Source: Colius striatus
Lineage: Eukaryota; Chordata; Aves; Coliiformes; Coliidae
Length of the DNA: 64,000 nt
Assembly (NCBI RefSeq): GCF_028858725.1
Contig: NC_084766.1
Span: 25,279,001 to 25,343,000, forward strand
Direction of reading: 5' to 3'
A program made the position numbers and the translations under genes. Positions within the stretch are counted from its first letter, which is position 1, and every line of letters starts with the position of its first letter. Shown piece by piece: positions 46,397-61,300 of this stretch. The notes under the pieces are model-generated. The model was not told the DNA's origin, made no database searches, and saw nothing but the letters and a program-made list of their open reading frames with translations.

Positions 46397-49300
46397 CCCT
46401 GCCCTTGGTGTACAGAAATGACATGGATAGAGCTTCCTTCATCACAAGTGCCCTGACAGTTACCTGGAGCAATTTATAGTGAAATTGTGTTTGTTTATTT
46501 TAGCACTTTAAGAGTAGATATGACTCTGGCCACTCTTTTCCTAATGTTTGTCTTGGATCCAGAAACACCAGGAGACCATTGACTCACATGGAAAGGAGTG
46601 ACACATCTGAGGCTGGCTGGCCTAGGGAAAGTCTGCAAAGCAGAAGTAATAGTGATGCAAAACTGAAAGCACAAGTCAAAATAAGAAACTGGTTTTGGAA
46701 CACCTGAACTGTCTGAGTCTGCCATGTATTGTGCACTCCAAGTTTTCATCCTGTCCCATCCCCCAGTTTGTTTTTCAAAAGCTTTCATCCATGTAATTTT
46801 TGATGTTGTAAACTCAACCTCAAAAGAGAAAACAGTAGCTGCCATCACATAATGTGCCTTTCTCCTTCTGTGGTTTCCTGCACACATCCAATCTTCAGCT
46901 GTGAGCTCTCTGCCATGTTTGTAAGAAACCTACCAGAAGAAGATCCCATTGTTTGACACACCGTACACAACCATACAATCAATCCATGTTTATGCTTGGT
47001 TTAACTTCCTTGAGCAACAAGTGAAAAACAGTTGGACTTGCTATCATATAGTTTTACTTGAAAAGGCACTGATGTGTATGTGAATTACTGTCTAATAAAG
47101 TGATAAAGCAAAGTTTCGTGCCCAGGGTTAGCCAGGAAGTCCAGAAATGTTTTTATGTCACATTGAAGGAACAGGTGGAATGAAACAGTGGAAACATTTG
47201 CTTTATCTTTCAGTTTCATACTTTAGCCCTGCAAAACTACAGCAGACCTAGAGGCATTTTTACAGTTACATGACCTGTAGATGTAAACAGCTGCAAAAGA
47301 TACCAAAGCATTCTGTATCTGACTGTTTTGTTAAGTTTGCAGGAAATGTAGACACATCAAGCAGCTTCAACAGAAAGTGCAGTTCCAGCATTGGTGATAG
47401 CAAGGTGAAAGTGTTTCTCATAAGGAGCAGACAGCAAGGACACAAACCCCGGGTGTGACAGCTGTAATGGTATCAGCTTGTTTGTATTTTCGGGGATTTT
47501 GTGTTTTGTGGTTTTTTTCCCCAAACAGGAGAGTTGTGTACACACAAATACTGTTTAAACTAATGCACCAGACCATAATTTGTAGCAATGTACCTGAAGG
47601 AAAGTGAACATGTGGCCCAGCCAGACTTTGGTTATATGAAACCGTAAGCTGCATTAGGCTCAGACACAGACCTCAGACTTTGGCTATATCAGTGAACAAT
47701 GAGCCTAAAGAATAGTCAAGGACAAGTTGCTTATTAGATTGTAGATGTGAAGGCAGCTGTGTGTGTGGAAAAGAAACTGTGTAAGCTTGGAATAGATAAT
47801 AGATAAAGAAGGAATCAGGTAAAAGAATGTAGAAACTGCTACTATCAAGATATTAACATTGTTAAGTTTAACAAATCATATTCTGCTATTAGGTGTGTGA
47901 ACAGAGCATTATAGACTGAGCTACCCAGTCATAACAGATTACAACATGTATTTAGAAAAGAATAACATCTATAATGTGATTGAATGCTAAAGTGAACGGC
48001 TTCTGCATTGATCATATTGGTCTGATGCGTGGTCCCTGCAATAATTTCAAATAAATAGGCAGTAGCAGTCATTAAGCACAAAAGTGTAGCTATCAGTAGG
48101 TAATCATAATACACAAACTACTTTTGGAACTTAATTTAATTAGAATCATTTATCACTATACATGCTGAATATTCACAAGAAGGAGGGAGGTAAATCTCAC
48201 TTTCCCTGACCATTTAGGAGCATTTCACTGCATACAACAACCTTCCTCCAAATTAAGCAGGAGGTAGAAGGCACTTACTGCATGCCTTGCTTTGAACAAG
48301 TTGGAAAGTCACCTGCCTAGTCCTGTGATATTGATTTTCTTATCTATTCATCCTTCCCATCAGTCTGAACGCTCACAAATAACCAGAAACTTTGTAAAAG
48401 TACAAATTTGAGATCCTAGTTAAGGTGTTACAGGTAGATCTAGAAGGATAGAGTGGGTATTATGAGAGTCATTCTTTGCTATTTATTTCATCTGTTACTT
48501 AATTACCTTCCAGAATGATTCATGCTTTTGTTTTCATGCAAAAGCAGGAAATATCCTAAAGTGAGGAGGTTTTACGCAGTATCCACAGGGAAATAAGTTT
48601 CCCACAATGCAGCTGCATCATGATGAAGTAGTAAGATCTAACCACAGCTTCTTAACATCTGAAACTTATCAGTCACAACCATGTGATCGTTATTATAACA
48701 TTTTAATGTAGGTGTTCTGAATAGAGTTAAAAGCCCCAAATCTGAAAGGGCACATATGTCTCTGTCAAAGATAAAAAGGAGGCAAAAAGAAAAAGCACCA
48801 TTTCTAGTCTGTGAAGAAATTGCCTTTAGGCTTTTGAAAGCATAGCTGGACTTCATGATTGTCCAATTTTCTTTTAGATACATCAGTACTTTCAGCTTTT
48901 CTTCTAGGAAACCAGCCTTCACTGTAGAATTACCACACTTTAACGCTGAAAACTAACTACTTCTGAAGTATTTGAATGGTAGCTGAAATCACACTGTAAA
49001 AAAACAAACAAAAACACCAAACCACATCAGTTTCCTGAACAGCTTTTGTTTGCTTTCAATTTCAGAAGCCACAGAGATAGTACCTCAAATTTGTTTGTAG
49101 AAAAGGAAGAAGTGTTTCTTCCTCCTGTAGGTCCCTCTGCCCAAGGAGTTCTGTGGAGACACCTGCTCCTCTGGCAGAAGAGACCTTTTTAGACACGCAC
49201 TCCAGCTTCCATCCTTCCCAACAACTGCAGCCACGGCCTCTGTTTGGCTCTTCTGAACTGCTGCAAAGGAGCAACCCTGAGTGGCCACACCTGGCCAGTG

Positions 49301-52300
49301 CACAGAGAGCCAGCAGATCACTTGCAGAGAAGTACGTTTGGGTACATGGGCCATCAGACATTCAGAGCCACGAGGCCACCCTCAGCAGTGAAAGAGGTTG
49401 TAATTTGTGTCCAACCATTAACTCAAACTTCCTCTTCAAACAATTTGTGAGAAGAATATAGTTTTCCATGAGGGTGATTTGCAGCCCCGATTTAAACAAA
49501 GGAGAAGGTGCTGCAGGTTGCCAAGCCACATGGCATATGACATGCAGGGCATTACACATGCATAACCATCTTAAGCTATGAACCTGCATCTGCTTTACAT
49601 GACTGTTTCAGATCTCCATATGAATACTTTCCCTAACCACTTCATTGAAATTCTAGGTACTGCTTGTTTCATTAATCAGTCTGCTCATTTCCACCTTGTT
49701 TTAATGTGCCAGACCTCACCAAAGGCACTAAATGGAAGTCATTCAAAATGACTGACCTTGTGCAACTTCAAGGGAATCAGAATGAAAAGGGAAGATAGTT
49801 TTCTGAAGTGGCAGAGGACCGTGAAACTCTCCTAGAACACTAAGTACAAGAAGAGAAGTAAACATAATCAGTGAGGCTGCAAAAGGAAGATTTTTCTGTG
49901 AACCACGGGGAGTGACAGCTAAGGGCGAAGACAGGTATCATTGTAAGTCTTCTCCTGTTGGAGTTGAAGCATTGTAAATGTCCTTGTCCCTGATATAGCA
50001 TCAAGTTTGTGGAGAAACAGATCAACTGATGTTTATTAGCATACCTTTTATTAAGCTGCTGTAGCAGACTTATTAATAACAGGTAGACTTATTAATCCAG
50101 ACAGCAAATTCTGTTATTCTTTTATGATTCACACTGTTGCAATCACTCATTGTTACCCAGCAGGGAAGGGGAAAGCTGAACCACCGTGGTTTTCTCTGAT
50201 AAGGAGGTTCATACTGCTGTGCCAGTGGCTTCAGGGTCGGTGCTCAGAAAGTCCATGTGTTTCTGCAGATGCATGTGTAATTTTGGGATCTTTGTCAGCA
50301 GGTAGGTACCACCTCCTTCTTGACTGTGGCCTGATGGTGTGTATGCTGGTGGTCTGTGTTGATTCTACTGACTATATCCTGGGATTACCAGTTCTGGATT
50401 CAGCAAGACCTCTTGGCTCTGGAGCTGATCCTTTCCTGGGATACATTCACACACAGCTGCTTAGCATAATTTTTCCTCTCTTCTGCTTCCTGTTTTCTGG
50501 TAACTATTTCTCTATCCATGTGCATTTAAATGTACCCGTAGAGTCTGTTTAAACTCAGAAGAGGGTTTTGAGACACAATGGTTCCAGGTACACTGTAGGC
50601 TGTTCCTCCCAGGTGTAGCACAGGCAGCTCTCTCTCCCATTAAACACTATAAACACGGTCGGTCACAGTTTGCGGCGGATACCCACATCTGTCTCCAAAC
50701 TTGCATCTTCCAGAGCACTGTTTACCCACAAAGCTCAGCATACCAACACTCTGGGTCGTACATTTCCCCTATCTCAGCAGCAAGAATCACTGCATTGTGT
50801 GCTGGCAGTATAATGATACACTTTGGGGGCAGCTCAGCTCTCCAGCACCCCAAACTCAAACATTCCCATCCATCATTCTCCTTTATAGACATGTAAATAA
50901 TTTCTTACACATTGCATGATGCATTTTCCTGCATGTGATTATCTTCCACCATGCATTTTGCCATAAATTATTTTCATTAGAATCATGTTTTCAAGATAGA
51001 TCTAATGCTTAGCTACGAGCAGTTCATGCTGTATATCCCAGTGCTATATTCAGACTCTTTTGCACATTACTACAGGTGTTCTCTGATAGTGTCATGTTTG
51101 ATGGCTGCAGTTAGCTGCATGTTAATCTGTAATGCAAGGGCTTGTCATGCTTTTAAGCTTCCTCTTATTTCAGCTGAACAGCTGTACTACACTGAGGTTT
51201 CCCATTCTTCCCAGCATTGCTTTGCTTTACCCAGACAAGAACAGAGAGGAGGCGGCAGAGGAAGCAAAGACCATCTCTGTCTCAGTATCCATTGGTCAAT
51301 CATTCTGTGTGGCACATACAAGGAAAGATGGGAACTAAGAGGAAACAAGTGATGTTTGAATACATATACTGTCAAGGAATGGATGGACACAGGAATTGTG
51401 TAGAAGATTTTCATTGTTGTCCTAAGACAATACAGACAGTGAAAAAAGTGGAGCTGATAGAAGGGATAAAACCCATACTCATATGGAAGTGTTCTGATAC
51501 AGACAGCCATTACTCTTTGCACTGCAAATGTTTAGGGAGCTGCTGAGTGCTATGCTTCTTTTAAGCTGAAAAACATTCATGAAAACAGAAAAAGAATACT
51601 TCCTTTAGAATTAGGCTGGCTTCCTCTGCCTGAAATGTATACCTGAGCATATAGCTAGCAGCACAGCTGCAGCTCACACCAACACGTCTGAGCTAAGCTG
51701 GTGTAAACTCATCAAATCGATACAACTTCTTTTCCAGGCTCCTCCAGACTCAGCTGCTCTTTGTTCCCTTCACCACCAATTTGGTGTGTGGTTTCAGCAC
51801 AGCCACAAATTACAATACAGTTCAGATACAGACATTCCCTAGCATTCCTAGTTTCCTTTTCTTCCCACTTTCTGGAGCACCTCTTCCCTTCCTACTAATT
51901 TCCAGATGGGATCAGATCAGATGCTCAGCAAAATCCCTCCTGAACCTTCCAGGAACCTATTTACTCCTCCGATACCAAGCAGATACTGATATCCTGACAC
52001 AAGGCTCACGGAGCAGACGACTGCAGCTTTCATTTAGGTGAACATCTGGAGAGAATATTTACAGTACCAGTTTCAGCTGCAGTAATAGTTCCACCCATGG
52101 GGATTTTTCATATCTCAAGCCTGTGAAGTCCTTGCTCTTCTTTCAGAGCCTACTTCACCCAAGGAACTGACATCTCTAAGCCAGGAACAAAACTGGCACA
52201 CTAGTTCCCTTTTTTGACTGGACAAAAGGCTGGCAGCATTGCACTGATCTGTCAAGAGGACACATTTGGTTGAAAATATAATCTGTCATGGCTTTGTAGG

Positions 52301-52330
52301 CTACACTGATGTAGAGCTTTATACTAACAT
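46397..52330. other. Gene-free AT-rich intergenic DNA
   Basis: No homologous exon, RNA gene or named repeat is recognised. Short open frames on both strands, such as around 49.06-49.46 kb and 51.0-51.55 kb, overlap each other and look fortuitous. Confidence 0.5.
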
Positions 52331-52399
52331 GTGCTAATAAACCTTATACTAACTTATCGCAATAGTATAAAGCTTATTTTTCAGACAGGACAAAATTCA

Positions 52400-52828
52400 C
52401 ACAAGCTGTAAAAGGTCACGCTTATCTCCTCACACAATACCTCCGGGGTCCTCCAACTTCCTTGAGGGCAGAAACCGGTTCTGCGAGGGGCCAAGAGATA
52501 TCTGAAGATCAGGGGTGAGAAAGCCTCAGGACTTATCAGCCTTTATCTCCCAAGGCCCCAAAGACCATCACCAGCCATCACCGGGAGACATCACGCAAAT
52601 GAAAGGAAGACCTAATTTACATGTGAAAATCGGGGACAGGTTGTGTCTTTGTCTAGGCAGATAATCTCATCATATGATTTTGTAACTTTGTAACAAATAT
52701 AAGCCAAGCAAGTTGCCGAGTCGGGTGCGCACGTTTGTGGTGGAGCGATCCCCCGTGCGCCCGGCGCCGAATAAACATCCCTTCTTTATAACTCTTTGAG
52801 TTATAGAGTTTGATTCCGCAAGTCAACA
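52400..52828 (+). mobile_element. Solo LTR of an avian endogenous retrovirus (second type)
   Basis: A promoter-like order is seen: a TATAAG box at 52698-52703, then a GC-rich R-like block (gccgagtcgggtgcgcacg), an AATAAA at 52770-52775 and a T-rich U5 ending gattccgcaagtcaaca. Nothing retroviral or tRNA-primer-like follows, so this is a solo LTR. The 3' end is about 52828. The 5' end is uncertain: TGTAAAAGG near 52406, or further up near 52331, where ctaac faces the ctaat after the 3' end. Confidence 0.72.
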
Positions 52829-55800
52829 CTAATTCTACCACATTAATATATATTTACTAATCACTACATAGTTTGCTCACACCTTTAACACACACTAATT
52901 TACCAGTGTACCCATTCCAACAATTGTTCTTATGGAAAACTTCAAATCAATATAAGCCAATAAAGTTCCATCTATTCTACTGCACCCATACCCTACCTTT
53001 TATTTATTCAGGCCTTTCCCAGTTGTGAGTGCCTGAACTCTTAAACTTCATAGGAAAGAGCCATAGAACCACACAGACAAAATTCCTTTGTCATGACCAC
53101 TAGAAATACAGCTGGTTTACAGCTTGAGCCAATTAAACATGGAAATGGCCTTCACCTGTGGCTTCTTCCGCAGACATCCATCATGTTAACATTCATCAAA
53201 GCCAACTCCTGTCCTTGCTGACTCCTTTCTATGGAGGCTGTCTCTTGGAGAAGAGCAGTGATATATTATTGGTAAACATCCTGATAATTGCTGATTGTTT
53301 CTGCAAAGCTTAATCACTAGACACAAACATCAAACAAACAAAACAATCACCACAAGAGGCAACCCACTACTGGCAGTCAATGAAAAGGGTTTTCCTTCAG
53401 CAGCTCATTGATGTTTCTTTGGCTTTTTCCCCACTACTTGAACACATTACTTTCAGCATAAATGCAACTGAAATTTTAGTTGGGAAGTTCAATTAGCTAA
53501 TCAAGCTGCCAGACCCTTCTCCATCTCTCTTCTTCCACTTACATGATATATTGTGACCAAACCCTTAAAACGAAATCTCGTTTGCAAAGACTGAGGGAAT
53601 TCTTTCATCATATATTATCTTTCTCTTGCAATTAGAGATCTAATAAAGTTGGGAGCTGCTTAGCTTTCAAAATAATTGGGAAATGCCTTCTGGGATAGGA
53701 GAATGAGAGTCACAGCGTCCATCAGAAAGAAGTAGAGACAGGACATTCAGTGTCTAGCCAAAATGAGCAAACACTCTTATATTTCCAAACCAAGACATGT
53801 GATCAGTCTGTAAAACCCCTTACACTGCCTTACTACTATTTTTATTTAAGTTTCTCATCTATGAGTAAACAAATGGGAGGCTGATATGTCAAAAGTGGCA
53901 AGTACTAGCAAATCTTTAAAGGACTTTTTCTTCGGGAAACAGGTCTGTCTGCAGGACCAGCCATTTCACCTAGAAACTGGGGACTGCACAGTGGTGATTT
54001 CAGGGAGAGAAAAGCTTAGTGGATGGCATCATCATGGCTTGGTGAGAAAGGAATAGGCTTTAAGAAAGCATAAAAGAGTTACATGTTAATAGGAAAAGAA
54101 GTTAGGCCAGCAGGTTAACTGTCTGGGCTGTTGAGATCTGTGCTGGTAGCAAGGAAATGTTGGGGTTTTATTTCATACCACAAACATGCCTGGGATACTA
54201 GCTAGCTTTCAAAAAAACATCATTGCTCTAGTAGAATTATTAGTTAGGGATACTCAGAAAAGCTTTGGGGACAGTCTGTGAAGAGTCTGCTTCCTCCTAC
54301 ACCAGTTCGAAAAGTCAGCTCTTGCCTAAAACAGTCCTACAGATCACAACACCTACACATCCATCTCCCTGTTCCAGGAAGGCTATTGTTCACATAGAAA
54401 TACAGAGATTCCTAGCACAATACTAATGTTGATATGAAGGAAAGCACCAGCAAAAAATATTACTCAAGGAAGGCCTAGAAGAATGGCTTGTATTTCAAAG
54501 AAAATGATCAACAGCAATCACACTGAAACATTGCCACATGAGAGGATTGCATCTGTGCTCTGATAAGGCCACAGCAGAACCAACTCATCAGGAGACCTGT
54601 GACATGATAACAGGGGGATGGTGATAAGGTCGCATGGGCCATTGCTTTCTGCTGCCCTAAGGAAGGCAAACTGGCCATTGAGGTACTCAAAATGAGACAA
54701 AGGCAGTGGGCAGCCACCTTGTCTCAAGACTAAGAAGGAACCAGAACTCTGAGGGGAAAAAATTCACTGCAGTAACTGTCTGACTTCTTAAGGGACTAAA
54801 AGATCTTCCAAAAAATTGGTTTAAACCAGCTAAAAAACTAAATCTAGCATGATCAAGAGGAGCCCAAAAGCCGGAGCAAGGATTTGCGCCCAACATCTCA
54901 TCCTGGTGTTACACAAGTGATCCTTGTGAGTTTTGACATGTGTCTTGGAGCCTGTGAGCATGTGGGTGTGAAAATAGGAGTGAAATGTGATGAGTGAGTA
55001 AAATTTTCATAAACAGTCACCTTAAATCTTGTTTCATTTTGGCATAGGGCAGCAAGTGCAGCATACATCTTGTCTTCCTAGAGTCTATTTGTCTACACTT
55101 TCCCAGTCTAGCACTCCAGCAAGTTCCCCAACACTGGCCCATATCAGGTAGCTGAGTCACAAGCTTTTTCTTGGGAGCTAAAGCCAAATCACTGCTAGAA
55201 ATGCACAAAACTGGGCAGCATACAGGGTGTGATGGAACAACTTCTGCCTAAAGAAAGATCAAGGCAACACACCACTAATTGCTCCCCTCCAAATTCTCTC
55301 AGAGTGATTCACAGCTTTCCCGAAGAACAAAGTGCAAACCTGTGAGCAGTATTCCCACAGCAGCCCTGGGGAGAGCAGAAGCATCTATCCCCACACCTGC
55401 AGGGTAAACTCCTGTTCATACAGGAGGGGGATTCTCTCCCCCCCATACAGATGTTATTTGCTAAAGGCTACAGATAATTTCTGGCAGAGCCATTGCTGAA
55501 CAGTCACTCCCCACCTGACAGCCTTGCAGCTCATTGCTTTAACTCACTGTAATCCTTTGTACTGTTCCTTACTACCTTCTTGAGACTATTTGTCAAGTTC
55601 ATTTAACTCCTGTTTGCCAGTGCTCACTATTGCTCTCAAACTCACTGCAGTTTTAACAAACACACTCTACAAATGCCATCACTATACCTTTTATGCCATC
55701 ATATGGATTCTTAATGAGAACATCAAATGCCCTTGGACACTAGACAGACTCCCGAAACACTTTAGCCAACAAAACCTTCTCTTCTAGCAACAAGCCTTGA

Positions 55801-58100
55801 GTAACTCACCTAAATTCAAGTGAGCACAGCATTTGGATGGTCAGGAACTGGTGCCATTTAGGCAGAAACCCCTCACATCAGTTTTGCAGGCTGCATGTCA
55901 AGACAGACAAGTACCTAAAAGTACATGCTCACATACTAGTAGCTTGCCAAATTCTGTTTGGCATGGCTACATTGTTAGGGATTTCTGAGCTTGGTAGTTA
56001 GGAAGGGGTTTCAGATAGACTTGACAGTAGTTGGAGTCACACTTCATAGTGATTATGTGTAAATAGGCTCCTAGTGATCAAGTCACAGGGTAATCAGGCA
56101 GCGAAATGCAACACAGCAGTCAAAGAAATCGATCTGCTTTTTGCAAGTGTCAGCTACCTGCAGCCAGAGGGAAAACTAAGTTAAATGAAGAAGCCAAGCA
56201 GTGGAAGAACACATGCACACTTACATAGCAGGTGACACCTATCAGAGGTGGGATTTGCAAGAAATATGGAGACAGTCACCTCCATGCAGACACCTAGCAA
56301 ACAGAATATAGGCCCAGAACTGCTTTTAGCCCTTTCTCCTAGAAATTTGGTGTTCTGTAGGTGGTAAAGATAACCCAGAGCTCTGATACAAATCAAGTAT
56401 GCCTTGAGTAGCTGAAATAACAAAGCCTTACTCCCTTTATAATTGCAATTATTGTCCTGAATACCTTCTTGACTCCTCTCTCATGTTTCACCCTTCTACT
56501 GGGCAGGAGGCAATGTGTGCTCAAGCCAAGTGCACGCTGATGAGGGAGTAGAGTCTTGTGGTTGCAACTGAATATACACATATCCATTAGAGACGTCATA
56601 TGATCACTGTGACAGGAACGCTTACACTGATAAACCATCCTGATTTTAAGCTCTAAAATGACTTTACTATGTTGGCATCCATTGACAACACTCTTCATGC
56701 CAATAATGATCATTATCACTACATTTAAGTTGATCTCATCCAAGCCCCAGTGATGATCCACGTGATCATCATGTATTCAAGTTAGCCAGTCCTTTATCTT
56801 GCAATAGCCATGAGCATTCAGTCCCGTGGAGCTGATGCTGTACAGTCAGCACTGGCAACTGTGACCTGTAATGGTCCAAGTCATAAAAGGTTTCTGGCCC
56901 CCAGAGCTCTTCAATGAGGACAGTTAAAACTGAAGCATGCGCCCTCTTTCTTCTGCAGCCCAAACATTTTACCCCTCTAAGCCTGTTGAGTTTCTAGCTC
57001 GTGGCTAGCCCTTGATCTCTGCCCTGGACTGAGTGCTGCAAGGCTTTTGGAGACTGGAGGTTACTTTCCCAGGCTCTGGCACATGCTTTTGTTGCATCCC
57101 GGCCTAAGTTTTTTCCCCTCCCTCACTTCCATTTGCTAAGCAGCTTCTTCCTTCCTTGAGGCAAAAGCAGGCTGTTCCCAGCTCTGGAGGCTGCACTTTT
57201 CAGTAATCAATCATGAATACATTGTTTATGGTTCTCCGTCTCTGCTTGCAACCTATGACTGTTTTCAAAGCCTTTGCTACTGTCTGACACTTAAATTGGG
57301 AATCATAACAAACAGTGCCTGATCCCAAGCTTTGCTTCAGACAAGCATTTCTCCTAACAAGCCAATAACTAGCCTGACAAGCCATGACCAAGGCCTTGCA
57401 CCATCTTTTGTCTGGGTTGAAAACCAACCAGTATTGAAGGTGCAGTATGTTTCCTTTCAGGGTGCAGCAGGTATCCACTTCAGCTGCAGCAGTAATTGAG
57501 TAGCTGGCTGCACTTCTGCCTCCCAGCCTTTCAGGACCTAGATTTGGAACACCTGTCACTAGTCTTGCAAGAAATCATTTCTCCACAAGGATCTTTGTGT
57601 GTGTTACCTCAGAAAACTTAAACACATACAGTTACTCTTGGATTATTCCTCCCCTGCTTCTCTTCGCTGTTCAGTTCCTAAATTCAGCATCCTCAGTTTG
57701 GCTATAGAGGAGAGATAAATGGTGTTTGTATCTCCTCTCCTCATGCTCTGCTTCATGTTTTCAACACTCCGAGCATGACTAAAACTCCACTACAGCATCC
57801 TGCTTCTGACCAAACCTGGCAGTGCCTCATTTCTGAGTCACATTGGAAAGGCCTCCTGGGACACCCGAGGGGTTTTTTTCTCTGTAGCTTATATGGCCAC
57901 TTAATGATGAACTGTTAACTTGGGCATCTACATAAATGGTCTGTGTTGATCCACAATTCAAACCCTGAGCTAAGACAGACTGATGCAGTTTCAGAATAAA
58001 CCTTGGGAGACACAAGTGACCTTCTAAAACTCTCATTGGCAGTTTAATTCTTAGAAACTTGATTTCTAGGTTCCAGGCTGGTGTTTTCAACAGGCTGGCT
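52829..58100. other. Gene-free AT-rich intergenic DNA
   Basis: No recognisable gene, RNA or named repeat. In mammals PAX2 lies on this side of SLF2, but no PAX2 exon is seen here. Confidence 0.5.
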
Positions 58101-58109
58101 GAGTTTGAT

Positions 58110-58330
58110 TATCTGAATATCATCTCTGATAATTAAATGTTTTGGAGCTCAGCTGTATCTTTAACTTTATAATGTATGACAGCCTCAGCTGATAATTACC
58201 TTTTAATTATTAACATTTTAATTGTCTTGCTCATAGATAAGTTATAGAGGCTCTTCAGTCTAAAACATTTGTTTGCATGCAATAGCCTTGAAGAGATTGA
58301 TGATTTTTTTAACACATAAACCATGACAGA
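58110..58330. promoter_or_regulatory. Candidate homeodomain-site-rich regulatory element
   Basis: An AT-rich, unique block with GATAATTA repeated (near 58128 and 58191), TTTTAATTATTAA and TTTTAATTG cores, and two CAGCTG/CAGCTGAT motifs. This composition suits a developmental enhancer. Conservation is untested. Confidence 0.3.
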
Positions 58331-61300
58331 CCAGGAAGTCACCTAGAAAGCTTTTCCTAAGTTAAAACTCTGAGACTGTAGAGTTGGGTCACACAGAGGA
58401 TGAAACATTTACAGCTTCATTAAATGGACTGCAAAAATGCAAGAAATGGTTATAACTTGGTAGGTATTCTTACACTTCCTTCAGCTGGGCCAAAGGAATT
58501 CCTTTTCATTCCTTCTCAGGGAAAAGCCAAACTTGTAAACACAAGACTCGAAGCAATTAAATCAATTTGTTTAATCCATGTTGCCAGTTAAACACAACTG
58601 TGCAAGACAATTCTCTGGTAAGGCTGCCACTGCCTCAGCTCTCCCACCCCAGTACTGTAAGGGCACCTTGCATTTCCAAAGTAGCTTTTCCTGGCTGTTA
58701 ATCTAGGTTAGAAAAAAGGTCTATTTGTTTTGAACTGAAATGAGTGTGTGTGTAGAAACAAAGATCTTCCTGCATTTTCTCACCAATAGCTCCAGCTCAT
58801 GTGCTTTAATTTAACTGAGTTTCCATAAGCCAATTCACCTTTGCCTCAGTTGGGTTCATCCTGGCAAAAGTACTTATCTCAAGTTCTCTTGCCTGTTCCC
58901 TCTCCCTGTCAGACAAGCCCTTCAAGAGCAAATATGCTGTGTGTAGATTTGCAGTTTGTGCATGTTCTCCCCATATTTCTGCCCTCAGAGTGAGCAGCTG
59001 TGACCCTTCAACAGCAAGCAAGCCAGACCATATTCTTGTCAGGCAAGGAAGGCATTTTTCACTTATACACTCAAAGCTTGATTGCTTCATTATTATTGAT
59101 AACTATTTTGTTATTGTTCCTTACATAGCACTGCAGATACAGAAGCTGGTTGTGTCAGGCACTGGCCAAACACAGCAACATTTTGCTTTTCTTTTGAGGA
59201 CTGGAAAAGCATTTCTGAGCGAAAGACTTTGGTAGCAGTTTGAACCCTGGAAAGGGGCTCTGCTGCAACAACATCCCATCTGGACCATTTCCAGCCTCCT
59301 CCTCACGATGCTGGGCTCAGCACCATACCACCAGAGAGCCATCCACACAGCCCTGTGGCCAGCAGACTGTAAACTGGAAACAACCTGGAGACACCACCAT
59401 ACAAGTTTATTTCAACAGATTCAGTTCTCTGTCCTGCTGCACACGTGTGGGTGTGAGACAGAGCTGCACTAAACCCCAGCCTTCTCCAAAAAAACAAGAA
59501 AAATGGAAGAGGAGATTTAATTACCTTAGCCCACACTCTGAAATGAACACAGGTACTGTTCTAGAGGGCATCTAAACTTACTCCTGATATCTATATAACA
59601 GGAACTAATGTTTAGGGTCAGAAGCCAGACAGACCGAAATAAGAAATAGGAAAAGAATGGCAGTGGTTAACTCGTAGAAAAAATTATCAGGGGGAATGTT
59701 GGTTTTCTCATTTCCTCATGTCTTCAGATCTGTCTTTTTGGAAAAAAAATATGTACTTTAGTTTAGCATAAATCAATGGGCTGATGTCAAGAGTAACATG
59801 AAGAAATTGCATGGCCTGTGAAAGATGAGAGGTCAAGTCTATGGGGTCTAATGCTGTCTGCCTGCTCTGCAGAGCTGAACTCCAAAATAAGCAGCAAAGG
59901 TTTTCTTTTGTATCTGCCTGCACATAACCCTTCTGCCCCCCACCCCCTTGCAGTGCCTGCAGGCAGGGGCATTTGGTCCCACACAGAGTGGGCCACTGCC
60001 ACGCACCACACGCACACCCAGCAGCCTGCTGCGTGTTCACACACCAGCTCATTTCACATCCAGTTCTCAACCCTGCTGTTTTTCTCATTTCAGGACATGA
60101 AGTAAATTCAGGTTCTTCTCCTTCCTGCTCCAGACAAGCAATCATTCCCAGACAAAACAGGACCTGGGTATCCTACATACCCCATTATCCCTTTCCTACA
60201 ACACAACTTTGCTGTAGTTTCTTCTGTAGTTTGACAGATTAGCCAAAGAACCCATGAGCACTCCTCACTCTTTGGGATCTCCCTTGGACCACTGCACAAA
60301 AAAGGAGGAATGTTTCCATTGGCAGAAGAATACTTACTTTGCCTCTTATCTCTGATTAATATTATTAAGAAGCTCTTATAAAGCAAAACCTGACTGGCAG
60401 TTCTACCCTCAGTATTGTCTGATTGCTCAGCTGGTGAGACAAGGTGACCAACAGGCAGCTTGGGGTTTTTACTGAATTCCAGCATGCCCAACATACACAT
60501 CCCTTCCCAGCTCCACACAGCAATCTTTCAAGCAGTACCTCTGGGCTAAGCCTCAGCTATACACTGCTAGTTATTACAGCTTCTATTGGATCACAGTGAT
60601 CTTTCAAGATGCCTTAGCAAATTCCCTAGTCACAGATTTGCTACAACTCCAAATATTGCACATAAACTTAGGCAACAAATGTGAGTTTTTATCTGGAAAA
60701 ATCAAATGCCTTCTGTATGAAAGAACAATCATGTATCGTGCTGCTCCTGTTACATCAGCTTACCCATCTTCCAGGCAGTTTAGCTTTGGGGGAGTGTGCA
60801 CAGATTCCCCTCTGCCCACCAACACCATCATTGCCAAGTAAATATGGTCACTGCATCACAGGAAAACACAGGTCAAGTACATTTATAAAGGCACATCACA
60901 AGTCAGCCACCAAACAGTAAAAAGACAGCAGTGCCAGACATTTGCTCCCACCTGACACAGTCACAGTCTCCCTGGACTCCCCCTGCACAAGCACCTGAAG
61001 CGGTCACATATGCAGTGACACGCCAACACTTGTTTGTGCAGGCTTTGGAGTGGTTTCCCTTACACTTTCCCTGTCACTCCACTTTCATGAAAGCTCTGTA
61101 ACAATCAAAAAAGATGAGTTTATTCCCAGCAGAAGACTCATACTACTTAAACACTGCTAAGAGAAAACAATTAAGCTCAGAAGAGTCTCAAACCTAGCAA
61201 CGCTCAAGGTTTATTTTCTTGAAGGTTACATGGTGCTAAGCCTAAGGATTCAGTGTACACTGAGTGGTTAAATTGAGTGGCCTGCTTTTCCCAGGTACCA

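Noticed and set aside
57200..57559. 119-codon minus-strand frame in the upstream flank
   Set aside because: No recognisable motif, no convincing splice sites, and a length compatible with chance over a long intergenic region.
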